Positions 16,804-24,128 are shown, counted from the first letter of the stretch. The stretch is 33,567 nt of DNA from Actinomycetes bacterium (GCA_021848885.1 JAJZTN010000008.1:1-33567), one strand, 5' to 3'. The notes: generated by a model not told the origin, from the sequence alone. A program made the numbers and translations.

Positions 16804-18090
16804 GTGATCGATCCGAGCGAAGGGCAGGGGCCTGCCGCGGCGGTCCAGGCGCTGGGGGTGCCCGGGCCGGTCGCGTCGGGCCTTGCCGCCGTGCTCGGAC
16901 CCGATGCCGCGCAACGAGTGGCGACCGACCCCTGGCTGGTGCTGGAGGCAGGAGATGTCACCCCGGTGCAGGCCGACCGTTTCGCGGCCGGGCGCCTGGG
17001 CGGCCTGGACCCGGGGGACCCGCGGCGAGTGGTTGCCTTGTGCCGCTGGGTGATTCGCCGTGTCGGGCACAGCGGGGCGACGCTGGTGGCCCGAGAGGTG
17101 GTGCTGGCGGCGCTCGCGGGGCTGGGGCTGGGCGAGTCAGCCGTGGCCGTAGCGGTGGAGCACGGCGGGGTCGTCGCAACGGCCGATGGGTCGTTGCTGG
17201 CACTGGCCGAGGTGGCCGCGGCCGAGCAGGAGCTGGCCGGGCACGTCGAGCGGGCGGGCACGCAGGGCGCGGACCGACTCCTCGTGGTCAGCGGGCCGCC
17301 GGGCCCGTGGCGGGACGCCGCGGTGGCGGCGGCCGCCGGCGAGGGTACGACGGGTGGAGGCACGACGAGTGGCGGTACGACGGGTGGCGGTACGACGCTC
17401 ATCCGCGATCGGGCCGAGCGCCTCGACACCCACGCGGTCCTGGCGTTGCTGCGTGAGGTCGGCGACGGCGGCCGGGTCGTGCTCGCCGGGGACCCGTGCG
17501 CCCGGCACGCCGCGCCCGGTCGGGTGCTCGCCGATCTGGTCGAGCGCGATCGCGTCGCGGTGCGTCGCGTCGAGGCGCATGCCTCCACCGCGCTGGGCCG
17601 GCTCGCCACGGCGGTACGTGTTGGGCGGCTGGAGCCCGCGGACCCGGCCGAGCACTCCCTCGTCGTGGCGCCGGTGGACTCGGTGGAGAAGGCACGCCAC
17701 CGGGTGCTCCAGCTGGTGAGCGACTCGATCCCCGGTCGGCTGGGCCTCGGTGCCGCGCACATCGCCGTGGTGACGCTGCGCGAGACCGGCCCGCTCGGGG
17801 CGGGCGCCCTCCGGGGGCACCTTCAGGCCGAGGGTGTGCACGTGCGCGTCAGTCGTGTCGACGAGCTGGACGAATCACCTGTGCCAGCCGTGGTCCTGGT
17901 GCTGGCCGCGGATGCGACCGGATCGCTGGAGCGGACCATGCTGGTCTCGGCCGTCGGGGCCGCGAGCGCGCACCTCAGCGTGGTCACCCAGGTCGGCAGC
18001 GTGCTTGCGCAGGCGTTGGCCCGTCCACCGGCTGTCCCCCGCACCGGCCTGGCCGCGCGGCTGGGCCCGCTCGAGGGGTCCGCGGGCTAG
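16804..18090 (+). CDS. Degenerate RecD2-like helicase, probably ATPase-dead
   Basis: A 428-residue protein. Residues 15-150 align by eye with the helix-hairpin-helix N-terminus of RecD2 helicases: VLGPDAAQRVATDPWLVLEA, then a D-R-F segment, RWVIRR-x-GHS, and an AEVAAAEQELAGHV helix just before the motor. The expected Walker A becomes SGPPGPWRD (163-171), lacking the G-K-T/S. VVLAGDPCARHAAPG (225-239) matches the GD-x-x-Q-L-P-x-V-G-P-G motif but lost Q and L. A GTT/GG repeat (181-198) is inserted behind the dead P-loop. It probably cannot hydrolyse ATP and may only bind DNA or a partner. GTG start at 16804. The stop overlaps the stop of the convergent acidic protein gene. Confidence 0.7.
   Translation: MIDPSEGQGPAAAVQALGVPGPVASGLAAVLGPDAAQRVATDPWLVLEAGDVTPVQADRFAAGRLGGLDPGDPRRVVALCRWVIRRVGHSGATLVAREVVLAALAGLGLGESAVAVAVEHGGVVATADGSLLALAEVAAAEQELAGHVERAGTQGADRLLVVSGPPGPWRDAAVAAAAGEGTTGGGTTSGGTTGGGTTLIRDRAERLDTHAVLALLREVGDGGRVVLAGDPCARHAAPGRVLADLVERDRVAVRRVEAHASTALGRLATAVRVGRLEPADPAEHSLVVAPVDSVEKARHRVLQLVSDSIPGRLGLGAAHIAVVTLRETGPLGAGALRGHLQAEGVHVRVSRVDELDESPVPAVVLVLAADATGSLERTMLVSAVGAASAHLSVVTQVGSVLAQALARPPAVPRTGLAARLGPLEGSAG
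17344..17400. repeat. 15-nt tandem repeat inside the RecD2-like gene
   Basis: Units at 17344, 17359, 17374 and a partial one at 17389, consensus GGTACGACGGGTGGC, encode GTTGG-like pentapeptides directly after the degenerate P-loop. Confidence 0.85.
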
Positions 18091-18440
18091 GGCGTGTCCT
18101 CTATCTCGAGGCCGTCCTCGCCGTCCTCATCATCGAGCTCATCGAGCTCATCGAGCTCGTCGTCCTCACCGTCGTCCTCACCGTCGTCCTCGTCTTCTTC
18201 GTCGTCCTCGTCGTCCTCGCCGTCGACCACCTCGAACGGGGTCACCTCGTCGTAGGTCTCATAGAGGGCGTCCTCGTAGGCCAGGAAGGCGTCCCGGAGC
18301 TGGTCGAAGGCGGCGAAGACGTCAGGGTCGGTCTCGCCGCTGCGCGACTCCACCGCCCCCAGGTGCGCGTCGATGGCGGCGATGAAGTCTGTCGCCAGCT
18401 CACGCACGCGCACGCTTGCATCGGGAATCGGTGAGGTCAT
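18087..18440 (-). CDS. Small acidic protein with D/E-rich tail
   Basis: 117 residues. The N-terminal part (1-75) looks alpha-helical and ends in EVTPFEVVDG. The C-terminal 45 residues are almost only D and E (DDEDDEEDEDD, then DELDELDEL). Similar small proteins next to DUF5703 are sometimes labelled primosomal protein, without support I know of. The tail is encoded by short repeats (ATCGAGCTC at 18132, 18141 and 18150). Its TAG shares the palindrome CTAG (18087-18090) with the stop of the facing gene. The function is unknown. Confidence 0.75.
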   Translation of the reverse strand: MTSPIPDASVRVRELATDFIAAIDAHLGAVESRSGETDPDVFAAFDQLRDAFLAYEDALYETYDEVTPFEVVDGEDDEDDEEDEDDGEDDGEDDELDELDELDDEDGEDGLEIEDTP

Positions 18441-18488
18441 GGGGTCACGCTACCCATCTCCTGCACCCCGGTGCGACACAATGCCGGC

Positions 18489-18674
18489 GTGGTCGAGTAC
18501 GAGTACCGCCAGGTGTTCGTGCCGCGCGGGGTGAGCCGACCTGCCACGGTGAGGCTGCTGACCGACCACGCCGAGTACGGGCACTGGGAGCTCGCCCGGC
18601 TGCGGCTCTACCCCGACGGCACCCGCAAGGTGTGGCTGCGCCGCCGGATCATCCGCGCGGTCCGCACGCTCTAG
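18489..18674 (+). CDS. DUF5703 family protein
   Basis: A 61-residue basic protein, MVEYEYRQVFVPRGVSR at the start, then LLTDHAEYGHWELARLRLYPDG and a basic WLRRRIIRAVRT end. This matches DUF5703, a small actinobacterial family of unknown function. GTG 18489 is chosen because the conserved sequence starts with VEYEYRQ; an upstream GTG would add six residues. Divergent from the acidic protein gene. Confidence 0.88.
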   Translation: MVEYEYRQVFVPRGVSRPATVRLLTDHAEYGHWELARLRLYPDGTRKVWLRRRIIRAVRTL

Positions 18675-18714
18675 CCTCACAGCGCCGGACACCGTCGGGA
18701 TCGACTGCCGGTGC

Positions 18715-20055
18715 TCAGCAGGCGTGCAGGAGACGGGAGATCACTCGGGCGCCGAAGCGCAGCCCCTCGACCGGGACCCGCTCGTCCACACCGTGGAAGA
18801 GCGCCGGGAAGTCAAGCTCGGGCGGAAGCCGCAGCGGCGAGAAGCCGTAGCCTCGGATCCCCAGCCGGGACAGCGCCTTGTTGTCGGTGCCGCCGCTGAG
18901 GCAGTAGGGCACGGTGTCGCTGCCGGGGTCCTCGGCCTGCAGGGCGGCGGTCATCGCGGCGACAAGCGGGACGTCGTACGGCGCCTCGAGTGCCACGTCG
19001 TGCAGCACCGTCTCGCGTCGCACCCTGGGGCCGACTAGCTCGTCGATGGTGGCCAGGAACTCGTCCTCGGCGCCGGCCAGGAAGCGTCCGTCGACATGCG
19101 CGGTCGCGCGCTGCGGTACGACGTTGACCTTGTAGCCGGCCTCCAGCATGGTCGGGGTGGCGGTGTTGCGCAGCGTGGCCCCGACCATCCGGCCCAGCGA
19201 GCCGAGCCGGGCGATGAGAGCGTCGGGTTCCTCGGGGTCCAGCGCCACCCCGAGCTCCTCGCTCATCCGGTCCAGGAAGGCCCGCACGGTCGGTGTCCAG
19301 CGCACCGGCCAGCGGTGTGCGCCGATCCGGGCCACCGCCGACGCCAGGGCGCTCACGGCGTTGTCGGTGTTGGTCATGGAGCCGTGCCCGGCCGTGCCGT
19401 CGGCCACGAGACGAAGCCAGGCCATCCCCTTCTCCGCCGTCTCGATGGGGTAGAGACGACGCCCGGACGCCACGGTGATCGAGAAACCGCCCACCTCGCT
19501 GATCGCCTCGTTGCAGCCCTCGAAGACCTCGGGGTGGTTGTCAACGAGCCATTTCGACCCGAGCCTGCCGCCGGCCTCCTCATCGGCGAAGAACACCAGC
19601 ACCACGTCGCGCGCAGGGGTACGACCGGCGCGGGCCCAGGCCCGGACCACGGAGAGCACCATCGCGTCCATGTCCTTCATGTCCACCGCTCCGCGACCCC
19701 ACAGGCAGTCGTCGCGAATCTCCCCGGCGAACGGGTCCACCTGCCAGTCCGCCGCCATCGCCGGCACAACGTCGAGGTGACCGTGCAGCACGAGGCCCGG
19801 GCGGTCCGGCTCCCGCCCCGCCCACCGGGCCACCACGGTGGCGCGCCCCGGGGCGGACTCGAAGATCCGCGGTGTCAGTCCCACCTCGTCGAGCAGCCCA
19901 GCGACGTGCTCTGCGGCGGCCCTCTCCCCCGGTCCCCGGTCGTCACCGAAGTTCGAGGTGTCGATCCGGATGAGCTGGCGGCACAGCTCGACGACCTCGC
20001 CGTCGACGTCCTCGCACGGTTGCGGTCCGGCTTCGGGCTGCTGGGTGTCGCTCAC
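18715..20055 (-). CDS. M20 family metallopeptidase
   Basis: A 446-residue di-zinc hydrolase of the M20/M25/M40 group (aminoacylase, carboxypeptidase or dipeptidase type). HGHLDVVP carries H93 and D95, WGRGAVDMKD carries bridging D125, DEEAGG carries the catalytic E159 and ligand E160, and FHGVDERVPV near the C-terminus holds the last histidine. The lid domain (about 215-340) contains the conserved AGHGS. No signal peptide, so it is cytoplasmic. The GTG at 20055 is preceded by a repeat-rich region. The substrate is unknown. Confidence 0.93.
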   Translation of the reverse strand: MSDTQQPEAGPQPCEDVDGEVVELCRQLIRIDTSNFGDDRGPGERAAAEHVAGLLDEVGLTPRIFESAPGRATVVARWAGREPDRPGLVLHGHLDVVPAMAADWQVDPFAGEIRDDCLWGRGAVDMKDMDAMVLSVVRAWARAGRTPARDVVLVFFADEEAGGRLGSKWLVDNHPEVFEGCNEAISEVGGFSITVASGRRLYPIETAEKGMAWLRLVADGTAGHGSMTNTDNAVSALASAVARIGAHRWPVRWTPTVRAFLDRMSEELGVALDPEEPDALIARLGSLGRMVGATLRNTATPTMLEAGYKVNVVPQRATAHVDGRFLAGAEDEFLATIDELVGPRVRRETVLHDVALEAPYDVPLVAAMTAALQAEDPGSDTVPYCLSGGTDNKALSRLGIRGYGFSPLRLPPELDFPALFHGVDERVPVEGLRFGARVISRLLHAC

Positions 20056-20097
20056 TGGTGCCTCCGGTCGAGGTGGTCACTGGGCCGGTGTGGGGAG

Positions 20098-20181
20098 GGT
20101 CGCTGGGCTGGACACTCGATGGTGCGGGGCGGTCGCTGGGCTGGACACTCGATGGTGCGGGGCGGTCGCTGGGCTGGACAC
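20098..20181. repeat. 33-nt tandem repeat upstream of the M20 gene
   Basis: Two full identical units (20098-20130 and 20131-20163) and 18 bases of a third (20164-20181), each beginning GGTCGCTGGGCTGGACAC. It lies 43 bp upstream of the peptidase start, where its promoter should be. An 11-nt repeat (CGCAGCCGTGC) follows at about 20193-20215. Apart from these, 20056-20319 holds no gene that I can see. Confidence 0.9.
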
Positions 20182-20319
20182 GGTCATCCTGCCGCAGCCG
20201 TGCCGCAGCCGTGCCGCGGCGGCGTCGCAGCCGGACTTCTGGCGGTCGCCGGATCAGCGATGTCTGCGGGATTTGCTAGTGTTTCCCACCGCCGCGCCGG
20301 CTGAGCCGAGCCGCGGCAT

Positions 20320-20404
20320 GTCCGGGTGGCGGAATAGGCAGACGCGCTAGCTTGAGGTGCTAGTCCCCGAATAGGGGGTGGGGGTTCAAGTCCCCCCTCG
20401 GACA
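20320..20404 (+). tRNA. tRNA-Leu (anticodon GAG)
   Basis: 85 nt. Acceptor GTCCGGG pairs with CTCGGAC, discriminator A; the anticodon loop is TTGAGGT (GAG), there is a long variable arm with CCCC/GGGG stem, and the T loop is TTCAAGT. CCA is not encoded. Its 3' end is the likely integration site of the island on the right (see the att entries). Confidence 0.95.
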
Positions 20405-20407
20405 CTC
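20390..20407 (+). other. Putative attL: tRNA-Leu 3' end
   Basis: GTCCCCCCTCGGACACTC, covering the T-arm/acceptor 3' part of the tRNA and three bases beyond. It matches the sequence at 27728-27745 in 17 of 18 positions; the last 13 bases (20395-20407) are identical. The copies lie 7,338 bp apart and enclose the mobile-gene-rich stretch. Confidence 0.7.
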
Positions 20408-20608
20408 CGTCTTGTACATGCACCCACCGGGGTCGCTTCCGCGGCGACCACCTGTCGGTCGGGGTGGTAGGTCAGTTTCACCCCGAGTTGGGCGTAGACC
20501 CGGGTGCGGTCGGCGGGGCCGGCTTGTTGGAGTGCGGCCAGCAGCCCGCCGACCTGTTCGACCAGCGTTCGGACCTGTTCGCTGCTCAGACCCTGATCCT
20601 TCAGCCGG
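20408..20608 (-). pseudogene. Serine recombinase, C-terminal remnant
   Basis: The minus-strand frame here encodes LSSEQVRTLVEQVGGLLAAL, then AGPADRTRVYAQLGVKLTYHP and a V-x-A-E-A end. This is the usual C-terminus of large serine recombinases (recombinase/zinc-ribbon type). The N-terminal resolvase domain with its catalytic serine and the remaining body are missing, and the sequence upstream does not look like recombinase. The frame runs on into the tRNA-Leu 3' end and stops at 20386, which fits an integrase gene lying against its own attachment site. About 65 codons remain, so it is not functional. Confidence 0.6.
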
Positions 20609-20910
20609 GGTGAGTGCGGGGGTCGTGTCGTGACGCGGAAGTGCCCTTGCTGCAAGGGAGAATCGCGATTGTCGAAGTCGCGATCAACCGAGCAGAAGGG
20701 CACCCGCGCTCGCCTCACTTGGACTTTCGGGATTCCTTCGCCGGAGACGACGACGCGCCTGCGTCGCTGCGCTTCTTGCGCTACGTACCGTCCTGGTTGC
20801 GGGACCGCGGCTGAACGCCGCCACCCGAGCTGGGTACGTACGGGCCCTGGTGCGGGCCCGCCCTGCGATCTGCCGCGGCAGACCTCCTTCGTCCCGGCGG
20901 GACGCCGGTC

Positions 20911-20939
20911 GTTAGCACTCACCGATTGCGAGTGCTAAC
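20911..20939. promoter_or_regulatory. CIRCE element (HrcA operator)
   Basis: TTAGCACTC (20912-20920), nine bases, then GAGTGCTAA (20930-20938): the textbook CIRCE with perfect 9-bp arms, here extended to 10 bp. HrcA binds this element, usually in front of groES-groEL or dnaK/hrcA. No chaperone gene is next to it on either strand. The rest of 20609-21164 shows only palindromes (TCTGCCGCGGCAGA at 20869-20882; CGTCCC/GGGACG at 20890-20904) and no gene I can support. Confidence 0.9.
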
Positions 20940-21164
20940 TCCGATGGTGGGGGTGACGTCCGACACCTCCGGGCTCCGACACGCCGATCGATGAGATGTT
21001 CCCGCCGGCGCAGCGGTGGGGCCGTGGCCTTCAGGGTTCGCTCGAGAGCGGTCGGCTGCTCCGCCCAGACCGGGACGTGGGCGAGAGCTTGCGGCCTTCC
21101 CATCAAGAAGCGCCCTTGACCTATTCCCCCAGCATGCGCACGCTTGCGTTACAGGAGGGATGAG

Positions 21165-21437
21165 ATGGCCGCAACAGGCGAGACGATCAACATGCGCACG
21201 GATCGCAACCGCAAGCGTCGGCTGCAGCTTGCTGCGGACCTGTCCCACGAATCGCTGACTGCGTTCGTGCTGTCGGCAGCGGACGAGAAGGCCGAACGGA
21301 TCATCGCGGAGTCTCGGAACACGCCCCTGCCCGCGGCGTTCTTTGATGAGTTCTTCGACGCCCTCGCGCCGGAGCCCCCTCCGGCCCTGACCGCGGCCGC
21401 TACGCGGCACCGGCGCCTGGTTCGCCGTGCCGACTGA
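21165..21437 (+). CDS. DUF1778 (TacA-like) antitoxin
   Basis: 90 residues. The N-terminal half has the ribbon-helix-helix pattern of DUF1778: INMRTDRNRKRRLQLAAD, then SLTAFVLSAADEKAERII. The C-terminal part, with FFDEFFDAL, would bind and neutralise the acetyltransferase toxin and help autorepression. The ATG is preceded by AGGAGG at a good distance. The end overlaps the toxin start by 11 bases, so the two are co-translated. Confidence 0.9.
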   Translation: MAATGETINMRTDRNRKRRLQLAADLSHESLTAFVLSAADEKAERIIAESRNTPLPAAFFDEFFDALAPEPPPALTAAATRHRRLVRRAD

Positions 21438-21948
21438 CCCGGCCTACACGTCGCACGTCTACCAACCCGGCCGGCACGACTGCCGAACCTTCGCCTGCGG
21501 CGAGCCGGCGCTCGACGCCTGGCTGCGGGACAACGCCGCCGACGCGGGCCGCGCACGGGTCACGCAGACCTTCGTCTGGGTCGACGGGGCCGGGCACGAC
21601 ACCGTTGTGGCGTACTACGCGCTGAGCGCGCACGCGATCCCCCGGACCGAGGCACCCAGCCGGATCGGCCGTGGTGTGCCGGACCCGGTGCCGGCCGCAC
21701 TGATCGGCAAACTCGCCCTGGACCAGCGGCTGCACGGTCAGGGGCTTGGCGAGGTCGTGCTCATCGATGCCCTGCAGCGCATCATCGACGCCGGAAACCA
21801 GGGGCCGACCGTGCGGGCGATCGTCGTCGACGCCGCAACCGACGCCCGTCGCCGGCTCTACGCCAAGCTGGGCTTCGTCGAGGCGCCGAACCGTCCCGAC
21901 CGCATGCTCATCCGGACCGAGACCGTGGTGAAGGCACTCAACCGGTAG
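21427..21948 (+). CDS. GNAT toxin (TacT-like acetyltransferase)
   Basis: A 173-residue GNAT-fold toxin of the DUF1778-linked class. Characterised relatives acetylate the amino group of aminoacyl-tRNAs and stop translation. The acetyl-CoA loop is QRLHGQGLG (100-108), and the catalytic tyrosine is probably Y145 in RRLYAKLGF, a position conserved in TacT/AtaT-type toxins. GTG 21427 lies inside the antitoxin gene. Appears complete, so it may be active. The substrate tRNA cannot be predicted. Confidence 0.9.
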   Translation: MPTDPAYTSHVYQPGRHDCRTFACGEPALDAWLRDNAADAGRARVTQTFVWVDGAGHDTVVAYYALSAHAIPRTEAPSRIGRGVPDPVPAALIGKLALDQRLHGQGLGEVVLIDALQRIIDAGNQGPTVRAIVVDAATDARRRLYAKLGFVEAPNRPDRMLIRTETVVKALNR

Positions 21949-22017
21949 GGCCGTGCGGAAACTCGCCGCTCACGGTCCATGTGCCTAAAGACCTTTCGGT
22001 GATCGAGTAAGCACGGG

Positions 22018-22518
22018 TCATGGAGAAAGGCCGGTGTGGGCGAGGAAGGCGAAGCACAGGTCGTAGCTGGAGCCGATGCGGTTCAGTCCGGACTCGGCGG
22101 CGGCGTGAGCTTCGTCGATGGTGTCCGGGCACAGGTTGGCCAGTTCAACCGTCTTGATGGTGCCCCAGACCATTTCGATGGGGTTGATGTCGTGGGCGTA
22201 GCCGGGGAGCCGTTCGACGACCAGCCAGTCGCACTGGGTGGCGATCCATGCGGTCATGGCCTTGGACTTGTGTGAGGGCAGGTTGTCCCAGATCAGGGTG
22301 ATCTTGTCGACGCCGACCTCGTCGTGCAGATCGGTGAGAAACTCGGTCAGCGAGTCGGTGTCGTAGGGGCCCGGCTTGATCCGGAACATCAGCGAGGCCG
22401 CGCTGGCCTCGGGTCGGTAGGCCAGCGCCAACGTCACGCTCCCCGGCAGCCCTGACCACGACCCGGCGACAGCGGCGTCAGCGACCTCAGCGGCGTCAGT
22501 GCCGTGAACAGTAGGCAC
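22018..22518 (-). pseudogene. IS630-family transposase, truncated
   Basis: The minus-strand frame has the C-terminal half of an IS630-type DDE transposase: LALAYRPEASAASLMF, then KITLIWDNLPSHKSK with the second catalytic aspartate, and LPGYAHDINPIEMVWGTIK with the final acidic residue. The helix-turn-helix and first catalytic aspartate are absent; the first 30 residues (PTVHGTDAAEVADAA) do not match, and there is an in-frame TGA about 20 codons upstream. Non-functional. Terminal inverted repeats were not found. The 142 bp to the next gene hold nothing recognised. Confidence 0.8.
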
Positions 22519-22660
22519 GGTCTTCCACGAGCGGTCCCCTTCCTTGCGGGTTTGCTTGGCGGTTCACCCGAGACCTACCACTCGGCAGATCTCAGGTGGG
22601 GGACCGCCACCCCAAGTTCGGCAAGGACACGGGACAACCTCGCGGCGACGAACCCGAGGA

Positions 22661-22816
22661 CTACCAGTAGTGACGCCGGCCAGCGACAGCGTGGCCCGTG
22701 CGGCCGAGGACGAAGAGCACCGCGCCGACGAGGATCAAGATGATCCCGATGGTCTGCAGGACGGCGATCGTGGCAACCAGGCCGACGATGAACAGGATGA
22801 TCCCCAGGATGATCAC
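22661..22816 (-). CDS. DUF6131-like small membrane protein (copy 1)
   Basis: A 51-residue protein, MIILGIILFIVGLVATIAVL, then QTIGIILILVGAVLFVLG and the tail AGRRHYW. Two hydrophobic helices with a short hairpin place it in the cytoplasmic membrane. I read it as DUF6131, a common actinobacterial family of unknown role. GTG 22816 overlaps the TGA of the upstream gene (GTGA), and AAGGAGA lies at the right distance. A longer paralogue is at 24947. Same operon as the 128-residue membrane protein, controlled by the promoter at 23307-23336. Confidence 0.82.
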   Translation of the reverse strand: MIILGIILFIVGLVATIAVLQTIGIILILVGAVLFVLGRTGHAVAGRRHYW

Positions 22817-23199
22817 GGTGTCTCCTTCACGTTCGGGGCTGCGTGCGTGCTGTCTGCGAGGCGTTCGTTGCGTTCGTCGTCGAGCTGCTGGCTGAGCCGG
22901 TCACGGTCCAGGCGCAGATCCGTGCTCTCGCGCCGGGAGGTCTTTAGCGCACGCCGGGACCCACGGGAGGCCAGCCGACGGGTGAAGGCGCCGAGGAGCA
23001 TGCTCAACCCCAGCATGCCCACCACACCCACGCCGATGCCGAAGGCGAACAGCTGTCCGGTGGACAGACCGGTCGGGTGTTGGCCGAAGATCCCGAAACT
23101 GTCGCCCAGCGAGTGGGCGCTGCCGCTGTTGCCGGCGACACCGGCCACCGCGACGCCGGCCGATGCGATGAGGACGATCAGCCCGATGATGACAATCAT
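22813..23199 (-). CDS. Small two-helix membrane protein, coiled C-terminus
   Basis: 128 residues. The first membrane segment is MIVIIGLIVLIASAGVAVAG, then a short external loop (NSGSAHSLGDSFGIFGQHPTG), a second segment (about 47-68) and a basic/charged helical tail (RLDRDRLSQQLDDERNERLA) in the cytoplasm. Comparable proteins neighbour DUF6131 genes in other actinobacteria; no function is known to me. ATG 23199 has GTGGAGG upstream; an in-frame ATG at 23280 without a good ribosome site, only about 20 bases after the predicted transcript start, would add 27 residues. Confidence 0.75.
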   Translation of the reverse strand: MIVIIGLIVLIASAGVAVAGVAGNSGSAHSLGDSFGIFGQHPTGLSTGQLFAFGIGVGVVGMLGLSMLLGAFTRRLASRGSRRALKTSRRESTDLRLDRDRLSQQLDDERNERLADSTHAAPNVKETP

Positions 23200-23283
23200 G
23201 GCCGTGCCTCCACGTGCTCCAGAAGGAATCCCTGTTGAGCCCCGCGGTGCCTCGGCGGTGGGAGCGACGAACTGATCCATTGC

Positions 23284-23297
23284 CCGTAGTCCTACGG
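23284..23297. promoter_or_regulatory. Operator site A
   Basis: CCGTAG-TC-CTACGG, a perfect 6+6 inverted repeat just downstream of the predicted transcription start of the minus-strand membrane-protein operon. Nine bases separate it from the -10 hexamer. Confidence 0.65.
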
Positions 23298-23306
23298 TGT
23301 AAACAT

Positions 23307-23336
23307 AGTGAACGTTAGCCTGGTGTCACTTGTCAA
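23307..23336 (-). promoter_or_regulatory. Promoter P1 of the small membrane-protein operon
   Basis: On the minus strand TTGACA (23336-23331), 18 bases, TTCACT (23312-23307). Operator B lies two bases upstream of the -35 and operator A nine bases downstream of the -10. It superimposes on promoter P2 at 24765. Confidence 0.5.
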
Positions 23337-23338
23337 GG

Positions 23339-23352
23339 TCGTAGTACTACAT
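23339..23352. promoter_or_regulatory. Operator site B
   Basis: TCGTAG-TA-CTACAT with a perfect 10-bp palindrome GTAGTACTAC (23341-23350). It sits between the divergent membrane-protein operon and the tetR gene. Its centre is 55 bp from that of site A. Confidence 0.6.
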
Positions 23353-23426
23353 CGTCTTGCTACGCAGCCTGTCTATGCCGGATAGCATGGGCCATGAGGC
23401 GGACCGAGTGGGAGGAGGTGAGCCGA

Positions 23427-24128
23427 GTGGCTGCTCCTATCGCTGGGCCTGCCCGCGACACACAACCGATGAGCCGCGAGCTGGTACTGAGCACCGCGTT
23501 GGAGATCATCGACCGGGACGGCGTGGAAGGGCTGTCCATGCGACGCCTCGGTCAGGCGCTGGGTCGCGACCCGATGTCGCTGTACCGCTATGCGCCCACT
23601 AAGGCCGCGCTGCTCGATGGGGTGGCCGAGCTGGTCTTGGACCATCTCACCCTGGACACCACCGACGATGACTGGGCGGGTCAGCTGCGCGCCGTCGCTC
23701 GCGCGTTCCGGGCCCTCGCCCTGGCCCACCCGCACGTCGTGCCGCTGCTGGTCACCCGGCCGCTGTCCACCCCGCTCGCCCTACGGCCGCCGGGAACCCT
23801 GCGCCCCCTCGAGGCCTGCCTGGAGCTGCTCACCCGCGCCGGCTTCACCGATGTCGACGCCCTGCACGTCTACCGCTACTTCTTCGGCTTCCTGCACGGC
23901 CACGTCCTCAACGAACTCCAAGAACTAGTCGACAACCCAGAGGAAACCGACGACCTGCTCCGCCTCGGCCTGCACCGCCTACCGCTTCGAGAGTTCCCGC
24001 TGCTTCGCGGCCTGGCACCCGCCCTGGCCACCTACGACGGTGCCGCCGAGCTCGAACGCGGTCTGGACATCCTGCTCACCGGCCTGCAGGCCCAGCTTCC
24101 GTCGACCGCGCCGGCGCCCAAGCGCTGA
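23427..24128 (+). CDS. TetR family transcriptional regulator
   Basis: 233 residues. The N-terminal helix-turn-helix spans about 18-62: LVLSTALEIIDRDGVEGLSM, then RRLGQALGRDPMSLYRYAPTKAALLDGV, typical of TetR. The C-terminal ligand/dimer domain (80-225) is of the tetracycline-repressor-like type (AHPHVVPLL, YRYFFGFLHGHV). GTG 23427 is chosen because GGAGGAGG stands eight bases upstream; ATG 23394 would add 11 residues. Divergent from the small membrane-protein operon. The paired palindromes in the 23200-23426 gap and again at 24748-24817 are its obvious candidate operators. Ligand unknown. Confidence 0.88.
   Translation: MAAPIAGPARDTQPMSRELVLSTALEIIDRDGVEGLSMRRLGQALGRDPMSLYRYAPTKAALLDGVAELVLDHLTLDTTDDDWAGQLRAVARAFRALALAHPHVVPLLVTRPLSTPLALRPPGTLRPLEACLELLTRAGFTDVDALHVYRYFFGFLHGHVLNELQELVDNPEETDDLLRLGLHRLPLREFPLLRGLAPALATYDGAAELERGLDILLTGLQAQLPSTAPAPKR

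Noticed and set aside
20098-20181. CRISPR array
   Set aside because: The units are directly adjacent with no spacers and no cas genes exist in the window.
20184-20423. Protein frame with GGLEPPPPIRG over tRNA-Leu
   Set aside because: This is the well-known spurious frame produced by translating a tRNA-Leu gene on the wrong strand.
20630-20938. Small zinc-ribbon-like frame (CPCC, later CASC)
   Set aside because: Two Cys pairs are suggestive, but the ribosome site is weak, the end runs into the CIRCE arm and the rest is R/T-rich low complexity; not enough to call a gene.
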